Of a stretch of 55,022 nucleotides of DNA, positions 1 to 11,343 are shown piece by piece (the first letter of the stretch is position 1; each line of letters opens with the position of its first letter). Both the position numbers and the translations under genes were made by a program. The notes beneath the pieces were generated by a model that did no database searches, was not told where the DNA came from, and saw only the letters and a program-made list of their open reading frames with translations. Source of the stretch: Chrysophaeum taylorii (Eukaryota; Sar; Pelagophyceae; Pelagomonadales; Pelagomonadaceae); the NCBI GenBank assembly GCA_029834535.1, contig JAQMWT010000603.1, positions 1 to 55,022 of the forward strand, given 5' to 3'.

Positions 1-880
1 ACTTACTTGTCGCGTGCGACGGGCGATGACCTTCGCCCGCAAAAACGGGACGGACGCGCTCGAGCCAGGGGGACGCGACGTCGATCCTCGACCCGGCAAT
101 GGGCATGCCGGCGTTTTCTTTCGATGTTCTTTCGGTTCGGCGCGCGCAAAAAAATGCGCGGCGGCGCGTTTTCGACTTTATTCCGCGCGATAACAAACAT
201 CTTCGTGTACGGCGCGAATGGCTGCTGCCCGGCGTCTTCGTCGCCGCTGCGACCGCCACCGTCATCGAGAAATGGGTGTCTTGCCGCGCTCTGCGTCCTG
301 CGGTCCAAGCCCGCTTCCCACGGCTACGACTCGATTATCTTCCGACGGGGGGTACGTCCTCAGAACGAGCTCGCGAACCGAACGAGCTCGACCCTCGCCT
401 CGGTGATCGCCACCGTTTCACCTTCGATACGACGCATGCTTGCCGCCGCTTCGTCGCCGGCTGGCGAACACACCGCGTCGCGACCGGGGTCGCCTCGGAC
501 TCCCCCCCGCGGGCGACAAGGCTTCGGTAAAGTCGCGGCCTTCGTCGAGGCGTCGTCGACCTCGACGCGTCTGCGACTGCGATTTCGCTTTGGTCGAGGG
601 ACTGGCCGCGTTCTGCGCCACGCCCTCCTTCTCAGTACGCCCGCCGCCACCCCGGCGCCTACACCCAAATAATTGTCCTATGGGTTATGAGGAATTCTCC
701 ATTAAAAGAAATCGGGGCCATCCTCATCCACATATATCCCATCCTCACAACTCGCTAGCCGAAAATTCTAAACAGGCTAAAAAAAGAAACAAAACATATA
801 CGCTAACCCCCATATCAAATAAACGCTTCGCGCAACGGAAAGGAAGGAAAACGGTACCCACCCTAACCCAAGACCGGAAA
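1..880 (+). repeat. GC-rich interspersed repeat R1, copy A (truncated by window edge)
   Basis: Copy of a long, very GC-rich repeat also seen at 1066-2290, 17310-18710, 20316-21766 and, inverted, at 53089-54505. The start at about 10 matches the start of the copy at 20366. The body holds repeats of a block whose minus-strand reading is SGDEDAGTHR. A lower-GC tail (about 665-880) follows and contains ATTAAA near 702, where other copies have AATAAA. All frames are open for long stretches because stop codons are rare at this base composition, so I do not call protein genes here. The repeat may be transcribed in the + direction, judging by the polyadenylation-like signal. Its class is not known to me. 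Confidence 0.75.
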
Positions 881-1065
881 ATTACGCAGAATCTTCAAGA
901 ACCGAAAGACAGAATTTCCACGGCGTGCGAACGGCGTTTTTGGTCGGCTCCCGAGACGCGGCGGCCGTCGAGGCGGTGGGGGTCCGGGGTCCCCGGCGGG
1001 GTTTGGGGGCAGAGCTCCCCAATTGTCGGGGGGTTCGGGGGGCTTGCCCCCCGAGAAGCTACGCG
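881..1065 (+). repeat. GC-rich hairpin / G-run cassette
   Basis: A cassette of about 150 bp found at the tail of R1 copies. It contains runs of 4 to 7 G separated by short spacers, with matching C runs. The fuller copies at 2640-2760 and 17400-17520 show paired inverted runs such as GGGGGGCAGAGCCCCCC and GGGGGGCTTGCCCCCC. These could form stacked hairpins or G-quadruplexes. This copy is joined directly to the body of the next R1 unit at about 1066. Confidence 0.7.
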
Positions 1066-2290
1066 AGCCTCGACGCCGGCATGGCATGCCGGGGTTTTTC
1101 TTTCGATGTTCTTTCGGGGTTCTGGCGCGCGCAAAAATGCGACGCGATTTCGCCTTTTTTGCGCGCGAACTCTTCGGTACACGCGCGATGCGTGCCGGCG
1201 TCTTCGTCGCCGCTGCGACCGGCCACCGAAATCGAGAAGGGCTTGCCGCGCTCGCGTCTGCGGTCAAAGCCCGCTTCCACGGCTACGACTCGCTCTTCCG
1301 ACGGGACGTCCTCGAGAACGCGCGCGACCGAACGAGACTCGACCGTCGACTCGGTGGATCGAACATCGTTTCACCTTCGATACGATGCGTGCCGCCGGCT
1401 TCGTCGCCGCTGCGAGCGGCCACCGCCGTCGCGACCGCGGACTCGGACTCGCCCGCGGGTTGACGTCCAGTCGACCAACCCGAAAAAAAACTCCGCGGCG
1501 CCGATCGTCGGAGCTCGACGCGTCCGCCAGCGCTTCGATACGATGCGTGCCGGCGTCTTCGTCGCCGCTGCGAGCGGCCACCGCCGTCGCGACCGCGGCC
1601 TCGGACTCTCCCCCGCGGGCGACACATCGGCTCGCCGTAAAGTCGCGGCCTTCGTCGAGGCGTCGTCGACCTCGACGCGTCCGCGATTTCGCTTCGGTCG
1701 ACGGTGGTCGCGCCACGTCCTGGGACTGGCCGCGTTCTGGCCATCGCAAACCTCGCGTCCTGCTGCTGGAGCGCCTACGGATCGAAGACCAGGAACAACG
1801 CGCCGACGACCGCGACGAGACGCGCCGACGACCGGCCGCGCGCCCGCGCGCGTCCACGACGACCGCCCGTGGCCGCGCTCTGGCCATCGCCCACGGAGAC
1901 GAAGACCTCCCCGCTCGCGTCTACGGCGAAGCCCGCTTCCACGGCCACGCCTCGCTCTTCCCGCTGCGGCCGTCCTCGCCGCGAGAACCTCTGGACCGTC
2001 GACCGCGACGGCGCGTCCGCTATCCATGGATTATGCGCCACGCCCTCCTCCTCAGTACGCCCGCCGCCACCTCGGCGCCTACACCAAAATGTTGTCTATA
2101 AGGAAATACTCCAATAAAGAAAGCGACCATCCGCCATCACATAGTCCATCCGAAAAAAACGCAAAGCCGAAAATAAACACGCATAACGCTAACCCCCAGA
2201 ACGCTTCGCGCAACGGAAAGGAAGGAAAACGGTACCCACCCTAACCCAAGAACGAAAAATTACGCAGAAATCTTCAAGAACCGAAAACAC
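1066..2290 (+). repeat. GC-rich interspersed repeat R1, copy B with polyadenylation-like signal
   Basis: Second R1 unit in tandem with copy A. The body runs to about 2090. The block encoding minus-strand SGDEDAGTHR occurs about three times (near 1190, 1387 and 1545). A tail of about 190 bp follows, with AATAAA at 2113-2118. Long open frames here are overlapping and shared between both strands, as expected from over 65% GC with few stops. I see no domain in any of them. The AATAAA in the same place in copies B, C and E suggests a transcribed, polyadenylated repeat or a recruited 3' end. Confidence 0.75.
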
Positions 2291-2771
2291 AGAATTTCCA
2301 GGGCGTGCGACGGCGTTTTGGTCGGCTCCCGAGACGCGGCGGCCGTCGAGGCGGTGGGGGTCCGGGGTGTCCCCGGCGGGGGTTTGGGGCAGAGCCCCCA
2401 TTCCCGGGGTTCCGGGGGCTTGCCCCCCGAGAAAAAGGCCGAAAAAAACCCGTCTTGGCTTTACTAGTACCCCCATTACGCTTCGCGCAACGGAAAGGAA
2501 GCAACGGAAAGCAAGGAAAACGGTACACACCCTAACCCAAGAACGAAAAATTACGCAGAAATCTTCAACAACCGAACACTGAATTTCCACGGCGTGGCGA
2601 CGGCGTTTTTGGTCGGCTCCCGAGACGCGGCGGCCGTCGAGGCGGTGGGGGGTCCGGGGGTGTCCCCCGGCGGGGGGTTTGGGGGGCAGAGCCCCCCAAT
2701 TGTCGGGGGGTTCGGGGGGCTTGCCCCCCGAGAAAAAGGCCGGAAAAAACCCGACTTGGCTTTACTAGCCA
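2291..2771 (+). repeat. Two further hairpin/G-run cassettes with R1 tail sequence
   Basis: Two copies of the cassette (about 2300-2460 and 2590-2771), separated by a short stretch of R1 tail. The second is the cleanest in the window. G runs alternate with C runs in the order G6-TCC-G5-TGT-C5, then G6-TTT-G6-CAGAG-C6, then G6-TT-CG6-CTTG-C6. The cassette ends in GACTTGGCTTTACTAG, which also ends the copies at 21766 and 53089 (inverted). Confidence 0.75.
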
Positions 2772-3142
2772 CAATAATTAATTGGGAAACGTGTGTCAGT
2801 GAGTCACTCTATTTCAAAACGCTTCACCCGCGGCCTACTTTCTGTTCTTTTGCTTATGTATGTGCCCCAAGCGTTGCTATTTATAAAATGTTTTCTTCTT
2901 GGCATCAGTGAGAGCGTTGTAGTCTGGGAGAGAGCGAAGAAGTTTGAGCGAGAATCTGGGAAGGGTGCGGTACGTACGTCTCGAATTCGGATCCTGGTGG
3001 TCGATTTGTATGCTGAGAGTGTAGCCTGGGGAGTGTGGACGAAGACGATTTCCGGGTATGTGGTGCGCCTAGGTCCCTGGTATCGAGTTCGAATCCCGTT
3101 TTTACTCCATTTGTTTGACTCTGTAGAGTAAAGGGTCAACGC
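2772..3142 (+). repeat. Dispersed repeat with TATA-like and pol III B-box-like motifs
   Basis: About 175 bp (2836-3010) is nearly repeated at 18711-18885. Both copies contain ATTTATAAA, then about 100 bp later a B-box-like element (CTCGAATTCGGATCC here, CTCGAGTTCGGATCC in the other copy). This copy has a second B-box-like match, GTTCGAATCC at 3087-3096, followed by a run of five T. I could not fold a convincing tRNA from either. A tRNA-derived SINE or the 5' part of another element is possible. Confidence 0.4.
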
Positions 3143-3161
3143 TGATTTTTACTGTTCTCTA
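3143..3161 (+). repeat. LTR 3'-end remnant of retroelement A1
   Basis: The 19-base string tgatttttactgttctcta occurs here, at 12198-12216, and inverted at 15374-15392. At the other two sites it is the inner end of a long repeated block. Its position just before a primer-site-like motif and a leader suggests it is what remains of a 5' LTR. The sequence further left does not match the other copies beyond a few bases, so the rest of the LTR is missing. Confidence 0.5.
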
Positions 3162-3383
3162 GGTTAGAACCCAGTCCGGAACTGGTAGAGAAACGTCCTC
3201 CGAAAGACATCGATCTCGATCGACGTCTCGGACAAAGACCCAGGATTTCCAGGTAAGAGCAATCTCCTGAAGTTCCTGGAGTTTCCAAGACCGTAGTCAA
3301 GTCTCATCGCTTGCTACTGGTGAAAAAGTGTGAAAAAGTATGAAAGCAACCAACAACAGCGCGCAAAACGCAACCCCGACAAC
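3162..3383 (+). promoter_or_regulatory. Leader with possible half-tRNA primer site and splice-donor-like motif
   Basis: Immediately after the LTR-end motif comes GGTTAGAACCCAG (3162-3174). It resembles the element 1 primer site GGTTATGGGCCCAG in its first five and last five bases and in its position. It may pair with the anticodon arm of a tRNA half. At 3250-3257 the string CAGGTAAG matches a eukaryotic 5' splice-site consensus; no partner acceptor could be assigned. The first ATG in the downstream frame is at 3384 in a good context (A at -3, G at +4). Confidence 0.35.
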
Positions 3384-6300
3384 ATGGCGACTCACGACCC
3401 ACAAGTCCCGAGTCTGGAATCAGCGACGCAATTCGCTACACCACAAGAGCCCCAGGCTCTCTGGCAACAGCTCCTATATGATTTCTTTAATCGGATCGAC
3501 ACTGTTTTTGCTAATCTCAGAGCCAAACACGCTGCCGAACATGCTGCGCTCGCCGCAAGAATAGAAGCTCAAGACGAGCAACTCGACCAGGACGAGCAAC
3601 TTGAACAGGCTTCTCCACCAGCCGTTCATACGGCAACCCCCCTCAAGCAAACTTCTCACGAAGTCGCGACCCAAGACCCGATCATCTCGATGGTCACCCC
3701 CCCTCCTGCTGTTCGACACGTTCTCGAACATGGCCAACACCCACCTTCTGCCGTCCACCCCACAGGATGTCAAACACCCCACGGCAAAGCCTCAGACCCC
3801 ACTGCCTTCCCTCCGGACCCAGGCATAGCCAAGGTTACTCCACAACCTGGCACACCCCACATTCACGAGGACACTCCACCTTGTTCGAATATCGCACCAG
3901 CGATGTTGAACACTCCACCACCACCACCACTAAACATTACTCCCTTCACTCCACCAACCCCACCGGAGCCTCCACCTCCTTCACTGGAGCCTAACTCCCC
4001 ACTATCGGCGACTCCCCTTTCACCATCTATACAAGATCCCCACCATCCTCGTCATCCCCTTCGCCGTAACACTCATTCTCTTTCTGATGATCATGCCACC
4101 TACGGCCGTGACGGCCCCGGCACCGCCATCCCTGACCAAGCCCCCACCGCGGCTAAAGCTCCTGCCGCCCCACCGTCGGACCCTCCTGTCCGATATCCAT
4201 CATCTTCCGCAAGTCACTCTCCTCAAGACTTTCATCTCCACCCACAAGACCATGCCACCTACGGCCACGACGGCCCTGGCACTTCCATTACTACCCCAGC
4301 TCCTTCCGCGGCTCAAGCTACTGCCGCCCAACCATCGGACCCTCCTGACCGACCTTCATCACCTTTCGAAAGTCGCTGTCCCCCCGATTTTCATCTCCAC
4401 CCGCGTGATTACGCACTCCACGGCTACGACCATTCCCCCGTCTCCACCCAAGCAACACTCCACCTTCTTTCTCGAAGTTCCAATGCACCTCCGTCTGCGC
4501 TCCAACGCGAGTTGGCCACCACTCAGGCTGCATTCCACTCCCAAACCGCCGACTTGGCCGCAACCAAGGCCACGCTCACTCTCAAGGACGACGCTTTGTC
4601 CTCCACAGCCGCCAAACTCACCATAACCGACGCTGCCTTAGCCTTCGCCACTGCCCAGCTCGCCATCCAAGCTGACGAATTGGTCTCCACCCACGCGGAA
4701 CTCCATCTCACACACACCCAGTTCAAGGCACTCGAAACTGCCCACGCTGACATTCGCAACTCCCACTTCGAAACCAACGCCGTCCTCCACACCATTCTTA
4801 CCTCCTTGGATGCCACCCACCCCACCCAAGATGCTGCATCGCATCTTTCACCTCCTTTCCCCATTCACCACCTACCTTCATCCCCTTCCGAACAAACCTC
4901 CAATGCCTCTCTCCCGATTCTCCCCGAGTATCATCACCACCTCCACGGATGCCCCGGACCTGGTTCTCCTGGTTCACCACCCGCTCCGCCTATCTGTTCT
5001 CAACCCCCCGCCATCTCTGGCCCCTCCTCTGCCAAATCACTCTTCGCCTCTCTGGCACCCCCTGAACCCCTTTGCACCCGCTCGCCTTCTCAGCCACCTG
5101 GTTCATTCCAACTCGACCACATCCCCGCGTCCGAGTTGCGAGGGCGTACATCCAACACCGGCGACCGTACCCCTACCACCGGCGACGTTCTCCACGTGCA
5201 AAGTCACACCAAGAAACAAGACCACCAACATCAAGATTCGACAACTTCGGAATCAGCAACAGACAGCTCTATCTACGACCATCAAGCTGCCACAGCATGC
5301 ATCAAGACTTCCTCTCTCTTTGGGCACAACGGTCTCGACAGCAGTCCTGTCGACGTGCAAAGCGAAACCAAGAAGCACAACAACGTAGATCAAGAGTCGA
5401 CAAATTCCGAATTATCAACAGACAGCTCTCTCCCTGATGGTCATGATCACCATCATGCTGCCAAGACATGCACAAGGGCTTCTTCTCTCTTCGGGCACAA
5501 CGGCCCAGGAAGCAGTCTTGCCGAAAGAACACCAAGCTACCTCGCTCCCACTTTCAACAAGTCAAAGAACAAGACACTTCGAGATGTTCCCGAGTATTAC
5601 GCGTACATCGACTATGGCAAGCACACTCAAGGACCCATGGCTCCACCGTATTCAATGGCCCAGGCACAAGAGCCGCAGGCTACTGACAACAACCCCTCGG
5701 ATTCAGCCTCCTGGTATGATGCATACAGCGAAGAAGCAAGACCCACTTCACTAGCCTCGATGATGGTCTCCTCGACCATTCCAGATCAGCCGCCTGATCC
5801 AAGCACCATCAATGCCCCCGCAATGCCGTATCCACAAGGACAAGACACGCTGTCAACGGCCCCACCGTCAACATACTCGCAGGAACTCACCGCACCTGCA
5901 GGTATCATCTCAGATTCACAAGGCACTCCCGCCTTGTTCGATATCTCTCGATCAGCCGCTCCCGATCACTTCGAAGCTGGTTCCACCTCGCTGCCTTCTC
6001 TCCCCAACGACAGGCGCGCACTGCCGCTCACCGGCGCTCGCTGCTGCACCCACCATCCACCTTCTCGGCCGGATGCACTGGATGACACTGCTCAGCAGGT
6101 TGCATGGACCCGTCCGCAATCACCATTTCACGATTCGACGGATGTCTTCGCACGAGCATCAGTCGCAGCCCATGATCACCCGCTCTTCAACTCTCAGTCA
6201 GAGGACGCACTCCTTTCGGCTGCCGACCCTTATGTCTCACCGCGACCAAGCTTCTGGAAAGCCTTCCCCATGGCTGCAGTAACAGACAAAGATTTCGAGA

Positions 6301-9300
6301 GTTCTGAACGGCCCGATCAGCCGCAAACTATGCACGCTTCTATTGCGACCACTTCGGTCCTTTATGTCCCCTTGCATAGCTCTCTTCTGGACGCCACACG
6401 CTTGCGCTGCCTCCGGAAAATCGATGTTGCGCTCTCAGGAGACATTCTCCGCGCACAATGCACAGACTCGCTCCACCTGAACCGCTTCTGTCAGCATTTT
6501 CGCATAACTGGAATGTACAACAAATGTTCCACGCCAGCTGCCGGCTCCACCACAAACATGCACCCAAGTCACGCACGTTGCCTCCCTCAAAAGCGTCTTA
6601 TCGCTCGGCACGTCACTCCTCATTCGAGGACGCATGTCACATGCCCGCACCTTCGAATGCACTACACGCCTATGGGCAACCCTGGTCACTACGGCACTCA
6701 CTGCTCTGGTCCCCGCATCTCCGCCATTGAGGATGCACCCAGCATGACTGACCCTTCCATCGCCCTTGGTTCTACTGCACTCTCCTTCGGCGATCCCCCT
6801 TTTCGATTTCCCGCACTGGACCCCAAGCATTCCAGGCCGGATACTCTCCACCACGGGATCTCAACTCACGCGCCCATCTGCACTACCTTGCAGACAGGTC
6901 AGCCGCGAACAACACCCCTTTTGGCACTGACTTCGGACCACTCGCATCACGCGATTTTGCTCTTGGAGCATGACACGCTTCTCGATGCTCTCCGCGTCAC
7001 CGCCTTTAACACCAAGACACTCGTCATTTCCACCGACGCTCCGCGCCGCCACGTGTCTCACGACCTTCCGATCACCAACATAAGTCGATCGCGCCCGCAC
7101 AACGTCGCGCACGCCTTACGAGGGCGTATTTCAATTGGTGACCTCACAGGTCTTTCGATGCATTCTCCGACGTCCGACTTTGAACTTACGAGTCACTTTA
7201 TGGCAATCCCCAATGCCAAGACGTCTGACGCTGCGCAATCATGTCTCTGGAACTCCACAGCCACAGAAACTGCCAGACAAGAAAGCACTCAGCTCTCCAC
7301 AGCTGCTCAACAGCTACTTCTAGTCTCGCACATAGCAACGACTACTATCTCGCAGTCTCTATTGGATGACAAGACGAAAAATAAGACCACAAAAGCTAAC
7401 TACACCAATCAGCCCATTGATGTAGCAGACGAGACAATGCAAACCAACTGCACAGCACGGTTCCAGACTATGCAGACGATGCCCAGGTCCAACGCTCAAT
7501 TGCTCGACCACGCACACGTTCTGTCACCCGACCTTGCACTGCTACTGGCTCCTGTCTCATTCATAGCTGATGCACCCCATCCGATGGATCAGTCCTTCAG
7601 ATATGTCCCGCTCGCAGAAGCACCACCGCAGGACACACAGGTACATCATGAAGATACAGGTAAGCGCACCACGATCACGCGCACAAGCTCATTGCGCCTA
7701 TCTGATCACGACGAGATGAAGCTACAGCTTTGCTTGTTCCCTTCGCCTCTGGAAGACAAAGGCCGCCTTCCAGCCTCCCAGGCACCTGACCCGTCCCTGT
7801 CGCTGCAATCCGCATTAGCACAGACGATCTCGCCTCCCTGCACGACTGCAGATCAGGCACAAGCCAATGTCAGCATTCTCCAGAGTTATGCGCACCCGCT
7901 GGAATCTTACCAGCACGGCTACCTCAGCCAGGCAGGTCACTGCACCACCTCGGTCTCCCCTGACACCAGGTCGACGCATCGCTCATTCGCGATCACCTCA
8001 CGTCATCTATTGGACGACTATGATCTCGAGCATGAACTCATCGCAACGCTTGAGTCATACCCAAGAAGGAATCCTACTTTGGAGTCACCTCAGCCAATCC
8101 CACAGAAACTTTGGCCACCAGACGCCACCCATGTGCTCATGGTTTCTCCATTGGTTTCCTCCAGAGCTTTTGACTGCAGCAGAGACAAGATGCGACCATC
8201 CCATGCGACTATACCCGCATTCTCGTTTGGGACACAAGCATTTACTTCATGTCAGATGTTTACGCTCATAGTACCGCCACACACGGCAACCAAGATAGAA
8301 GTGGACTGCGTTCCACCCTCATCTCTGAGCGTTACCCCCGACATGCTGCTCCCGGCACTACTAGCCAGTCCCATCACGTCTGATTCAGCTCCCATCGCCT
8401 TGTATGACGTCATACGTCATATTCCGATTACAGCCCAGACACCGCACAGGCTCCTATGCACTCGCGACGGCACGCTCACCGCCCCTCTCGGTTTAGACTA
8501 CCAACATTGCGCCATCCTCATGGTACACTCACAGTCAACTGAGATGCACGCTCGCTTGTCGCACAGTACGATGCCCGAACACCTTTTGGTTCAGGATAAG
8601 CAGAACACTGTCGTCTCAGCCACCGCTGACGCGCCCCCTCCGACCGCCGCCCGGCTCTGCGCTCGTTCCGCAACCACGGTCTCTCCGCCTCACCGGCAAT
8701 TCGAAGATTTCACCCAGTTCGAATTACGAGGGCGCATTCGTTTTCCACCGCCGACAAGATTCGTTTCGATTCGTATCAGTCATGTCTCCTATGGCTACTC
8801 TGGCTACATCGGAACTCACTTCAAGGCACGTACCGAAGTCCCTCTTTCTAAGGACCTCTGTCACACGCCAAGACCTGATGAGCACTCGTCGTTCCTCCCC
8901 GCTTCAACGCGACTCCCGACGATCCAATCCCCGACGATTTGTGATGACACTAAGTTCCGTCATCAATGCAATTCCGAGCCTCCCACGCTCTTCCGTCAGT
9001 CTCTTGCAGGTCACACCTCTCAAGTTTCAGCTCGCTCGATTTTATCCTGCATGCTGCCATATGCAAACGAAGTTCTGTCACGCCAACGCCACATGTCGCA
9101 GTTATCGCCAGTCTCGCGCAACAAATGCCCGCCACTAAATGATAGCCGCACGCAGAGTCCTTTGCTCACCTCTTTTAACGTCCCTCCCAGCACTATGCTT
9201 GACGTTGAAGCTCTGCACCACTATGGTTCGGTTACAACACAACTTCACGCGACATCCTCGCCCAGTTCTGATCATGTTTCGCATCTGTCGACATTACTGT

Positions 9301-10519
9301 CAGAATTCTGCTTCGGACACAGCTCAGACTGCACTCGCGTATTACGCTCTTATGACGCACCCGGTTCGCTCCTCTCCGTTCACAATGCAGGTTCCATCTT
9401 GCAGAACTCTGAGCCCAACAGCCGCCATTGCGATTCGCACCCAGTCGACACTTTCCGTAGCACCCGCGAGGATAACCCCCAATCTCCACAGGTTGGACAC
9501 GCGCTCTGCTCTCAGCATTCTACCGGATGTCACTGCCGCACACCGCTAGCCCCACCCAGTTGTGTTACGAATCAAGGGAAGTCAACTGCCATGCCTATCT
9601 CTTCCTTCATTCCCGCACACTCGCTGCTAGCCACAGTCTCGCATGACCCCTTATCGGACAGTTCTCGCATTATGGACATTACCTCACATCATGTTCATTC
9701 TTCGGACATCCCCCGTCCACAGATTAATCCTCTCTTGAAACGTACGCTCCCTACGCGTTGTATACTGTACAGCTCTCGCATATCAACTACACCCTTCTGT
9801 CGAATGTCTCCCCTTTCAGTCACTGCACGATTCACCAGGGATGCACCACGCTCCCTAGCGCTTGTACATCAAGGGAAGTTTGATTCTGGTGAAAACGACT
9901 CCGGATATGAAATGAATACTGGATCAGTCGATTGTCACGACTCAGGATTGCTTTGCCGAATAGAACACGAAAGATGCGACTCCGACCATACCTTCGAAGT
10001 CAACTCTTCCCCAGGCAAGGACAATATCTTCGAACAGTCCATCGCCTTCAGGCATTTTCTTCTGTTGCCCAACTCTTCGGCATTTTATGCACAGGGCACC
10101 GACTCTTCTGCACAGGACACACGCCTGTATCCACCATCATACGCGATACACTCGCAAACCTCAGCCCCAGTGCAATCATCTTTCGATGATAGCAACTGGC
10201 GACTCCCATCAGATCACAACTCCAAGTCTACAGCAAATTTGGAGTTTTCATATTTATGGCCACCCCCAGACAACTTTATCCCGATATCATCATCGCGCTA
10301 CGATTATCCGCATATTACTTTAGACGCTCATAGTTTACTTCAGCTGCCCCACGTTACACTCCGGACGACAGCTTCGACACGTATGTGACAGGCAATTCTG
10401 GTTCTCTCATCTTCCAGGAACAACTCCGCCTTGCTCGCTATCACCACGACGATTACCTTGCCATGTCGAAACCGATTTGGTTCAATGGTCATATCTCTTC
10501 ATGGGATAACGCTGTCGCT
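3384..10519 (+). CDS. Giant Ser/Thr/Pro/His-rich retroelement ORF, frameshifted near its 3' end
   Basis: An open frame of about 7 kb runs from 3330 to 10388; the first ATG is at 3384. I recognise no reverse transcriptase, integrase, protease or other catalytic motif. Visible parts: a short N-terminal coiled coil (about residues 20-90 from the ATG), a long Pro-rich region, two internal tandem protein repeats (DNA 4090-4415 and 5190-5520), and an Ala/Leu/Thr heptad coiled coil encoded by about 4495-4800. The rest is low-complexity and rich in His, Ser, Thr and Pro. A second copy of the 3' end, inverted at 15374-16770, aligns well at protein level. It shows that an indel near 10345 has shifted the frame here; the ancestral C-terminus continues to a stop at 10518-10520 (ending HISSWDNAVA). 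The frame sits after a leader and before an LTR-like end, so it is probably a retroelement protein, perhaps structural. Function unknown. Confidence 0.6.
4090..4415 (+). repeat. In-frame tandem duplication inside the giant ORF
   Basis: Two copies of about 165 bp encode related segments, both with YG-DGPGT, AAPPSDPP-like and DFHLHP strings. The duplication keeps the reading frame. Confidence 0.7.
5190..5520 (+). repeat. Second in-frame tandem duplication inside the giant ORF
   Basis: Two copies of about 165-180 bp. Each encodes a STDSS or SATDSS string followed by a TSSLFGHNG- or ASSLFGHNG-type string. The frame is kept across both copies. Confidence 0.7.
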
Positions 10520-10543
10520 TAGTCACATCGTCACACCTTTACT

Positions 10544-11335
10544 CAGTGTTGGGAATTCACTGGGCTCACTTCACTAGGTTCACTGAATTTGGTTCACTTC
10601 ACTTCATTTCACCTCACTTCACTTCACCGAAATTTTGTGTCCGAAGTCCAGTGTTCACTTCATATTCAAGCACTTTGGCTGACGGCCTGACCCTGACCCG
10701 TCTGATGAGCGAAGTCGAGCCGCGCTACCGGATGTGGAGGATAATGTTGATGATGAGGAGGAAAACGCGGAACAGAAGGAGAAGCACAAGAAAAAGCCGA
10801 TGTCGATGCTGACGTCGAACACGCCCGGCGAATCTGCATGATAAAAACCAGAGAAACGTGTTGCTCGGCGCGGACGAAACGGACAAAGTTGCCCTACTGC
10901 ACATAAAGAAGAATTTCGTTGCGGCGGCCCGGATCAAGCATAGCGATCTCGCCGAGACCAAGTTCAAAAACGCCGGAAGCACCACCCCCGAAGACTCTGC
11001 GGAGATGGGGTCTGATGAGGAAGAACAAGACGAAGATACCGAGGTCGTTCACGTCGCCTAAGACAAGAAATACAGAACACCATCCACGGTCATTCCTCCT
11101 TCGGTCGTAAACGCGAATGAAACTAAGAGCACCCGACCTAGGCAATAGCGGGCGGGGGGGCACGGAACTGACGGGGCGTGCCCCCCCCTAAAAAAAAAAA
11201 AAAAAAGTGACGTTCACTTCACCAAGGTTCACTTTAGCCACGTGGGGTGACGTGTTCACTTCAAATCACTTCACCAGAATTGCGACCGTGGTGAAGTGGT
11301 TCACGTTCACTTGCTGAAGTGAATTCCCAACGCTG
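10544..11335 (+). mobile_element. hAT-like DNA transposon, probably non-autonomous
   Basis: Terminal inverted repeats of about 18 bp: the left end begins CAGTGTTGGGAATTCACT and the right end, inverted, begins CAGCGTTGGGAATTCACT. It is flanked by a perfect 8-bp duplication CCTTTACT (10536-10543 and 11336-11343). The inverted A2 copy of the same locus near 16085 lacks the element and serves as an empty site (its sequence there is TCTTTACT). Subterminal regions carry many TTCACTTCA-type repeats. Eight-base duplications and CAG-starting ends are typical of the hAT superfamily. At 792 bp it is too short for a full transposase. Confidence 0.85.
10858..11061 (+). pseudogene. Possible C-terminal remnant of a transposase within the hAT-like element
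   Basis: A short open frame with a Lys-rich start (LLHIKKNF), a HSDLAETKFKN segment and an acidic tail (SDEEEQDEDTE). It sits inside the hAT-like element. A hAT transposase C-terminal remnant is plausible by position, but the match is not diagnostic. The preceding stretch from about 10690 is also charged and may be a frameshifted part of the same gene. Confidence 0.3.
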
Positions 11336-11343
11336 CCTTTACT

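Noticed and set aside
440..2244. Long overlapping open frames (up to 553 codons) in the R1 repeats
   Set aside because: All frames on both strands are open at the same place, the peptides are Arg/Pro/Ser-rich and repeat with the DNA, and they differ in frame between copies. This follows from GC content.
3060..3105. tRNA gene suggested by GTTCGAATCC and a following T run
   Set aside because: No acceptor stem or D arm can be formed, and the T run begins only two bases after the box.
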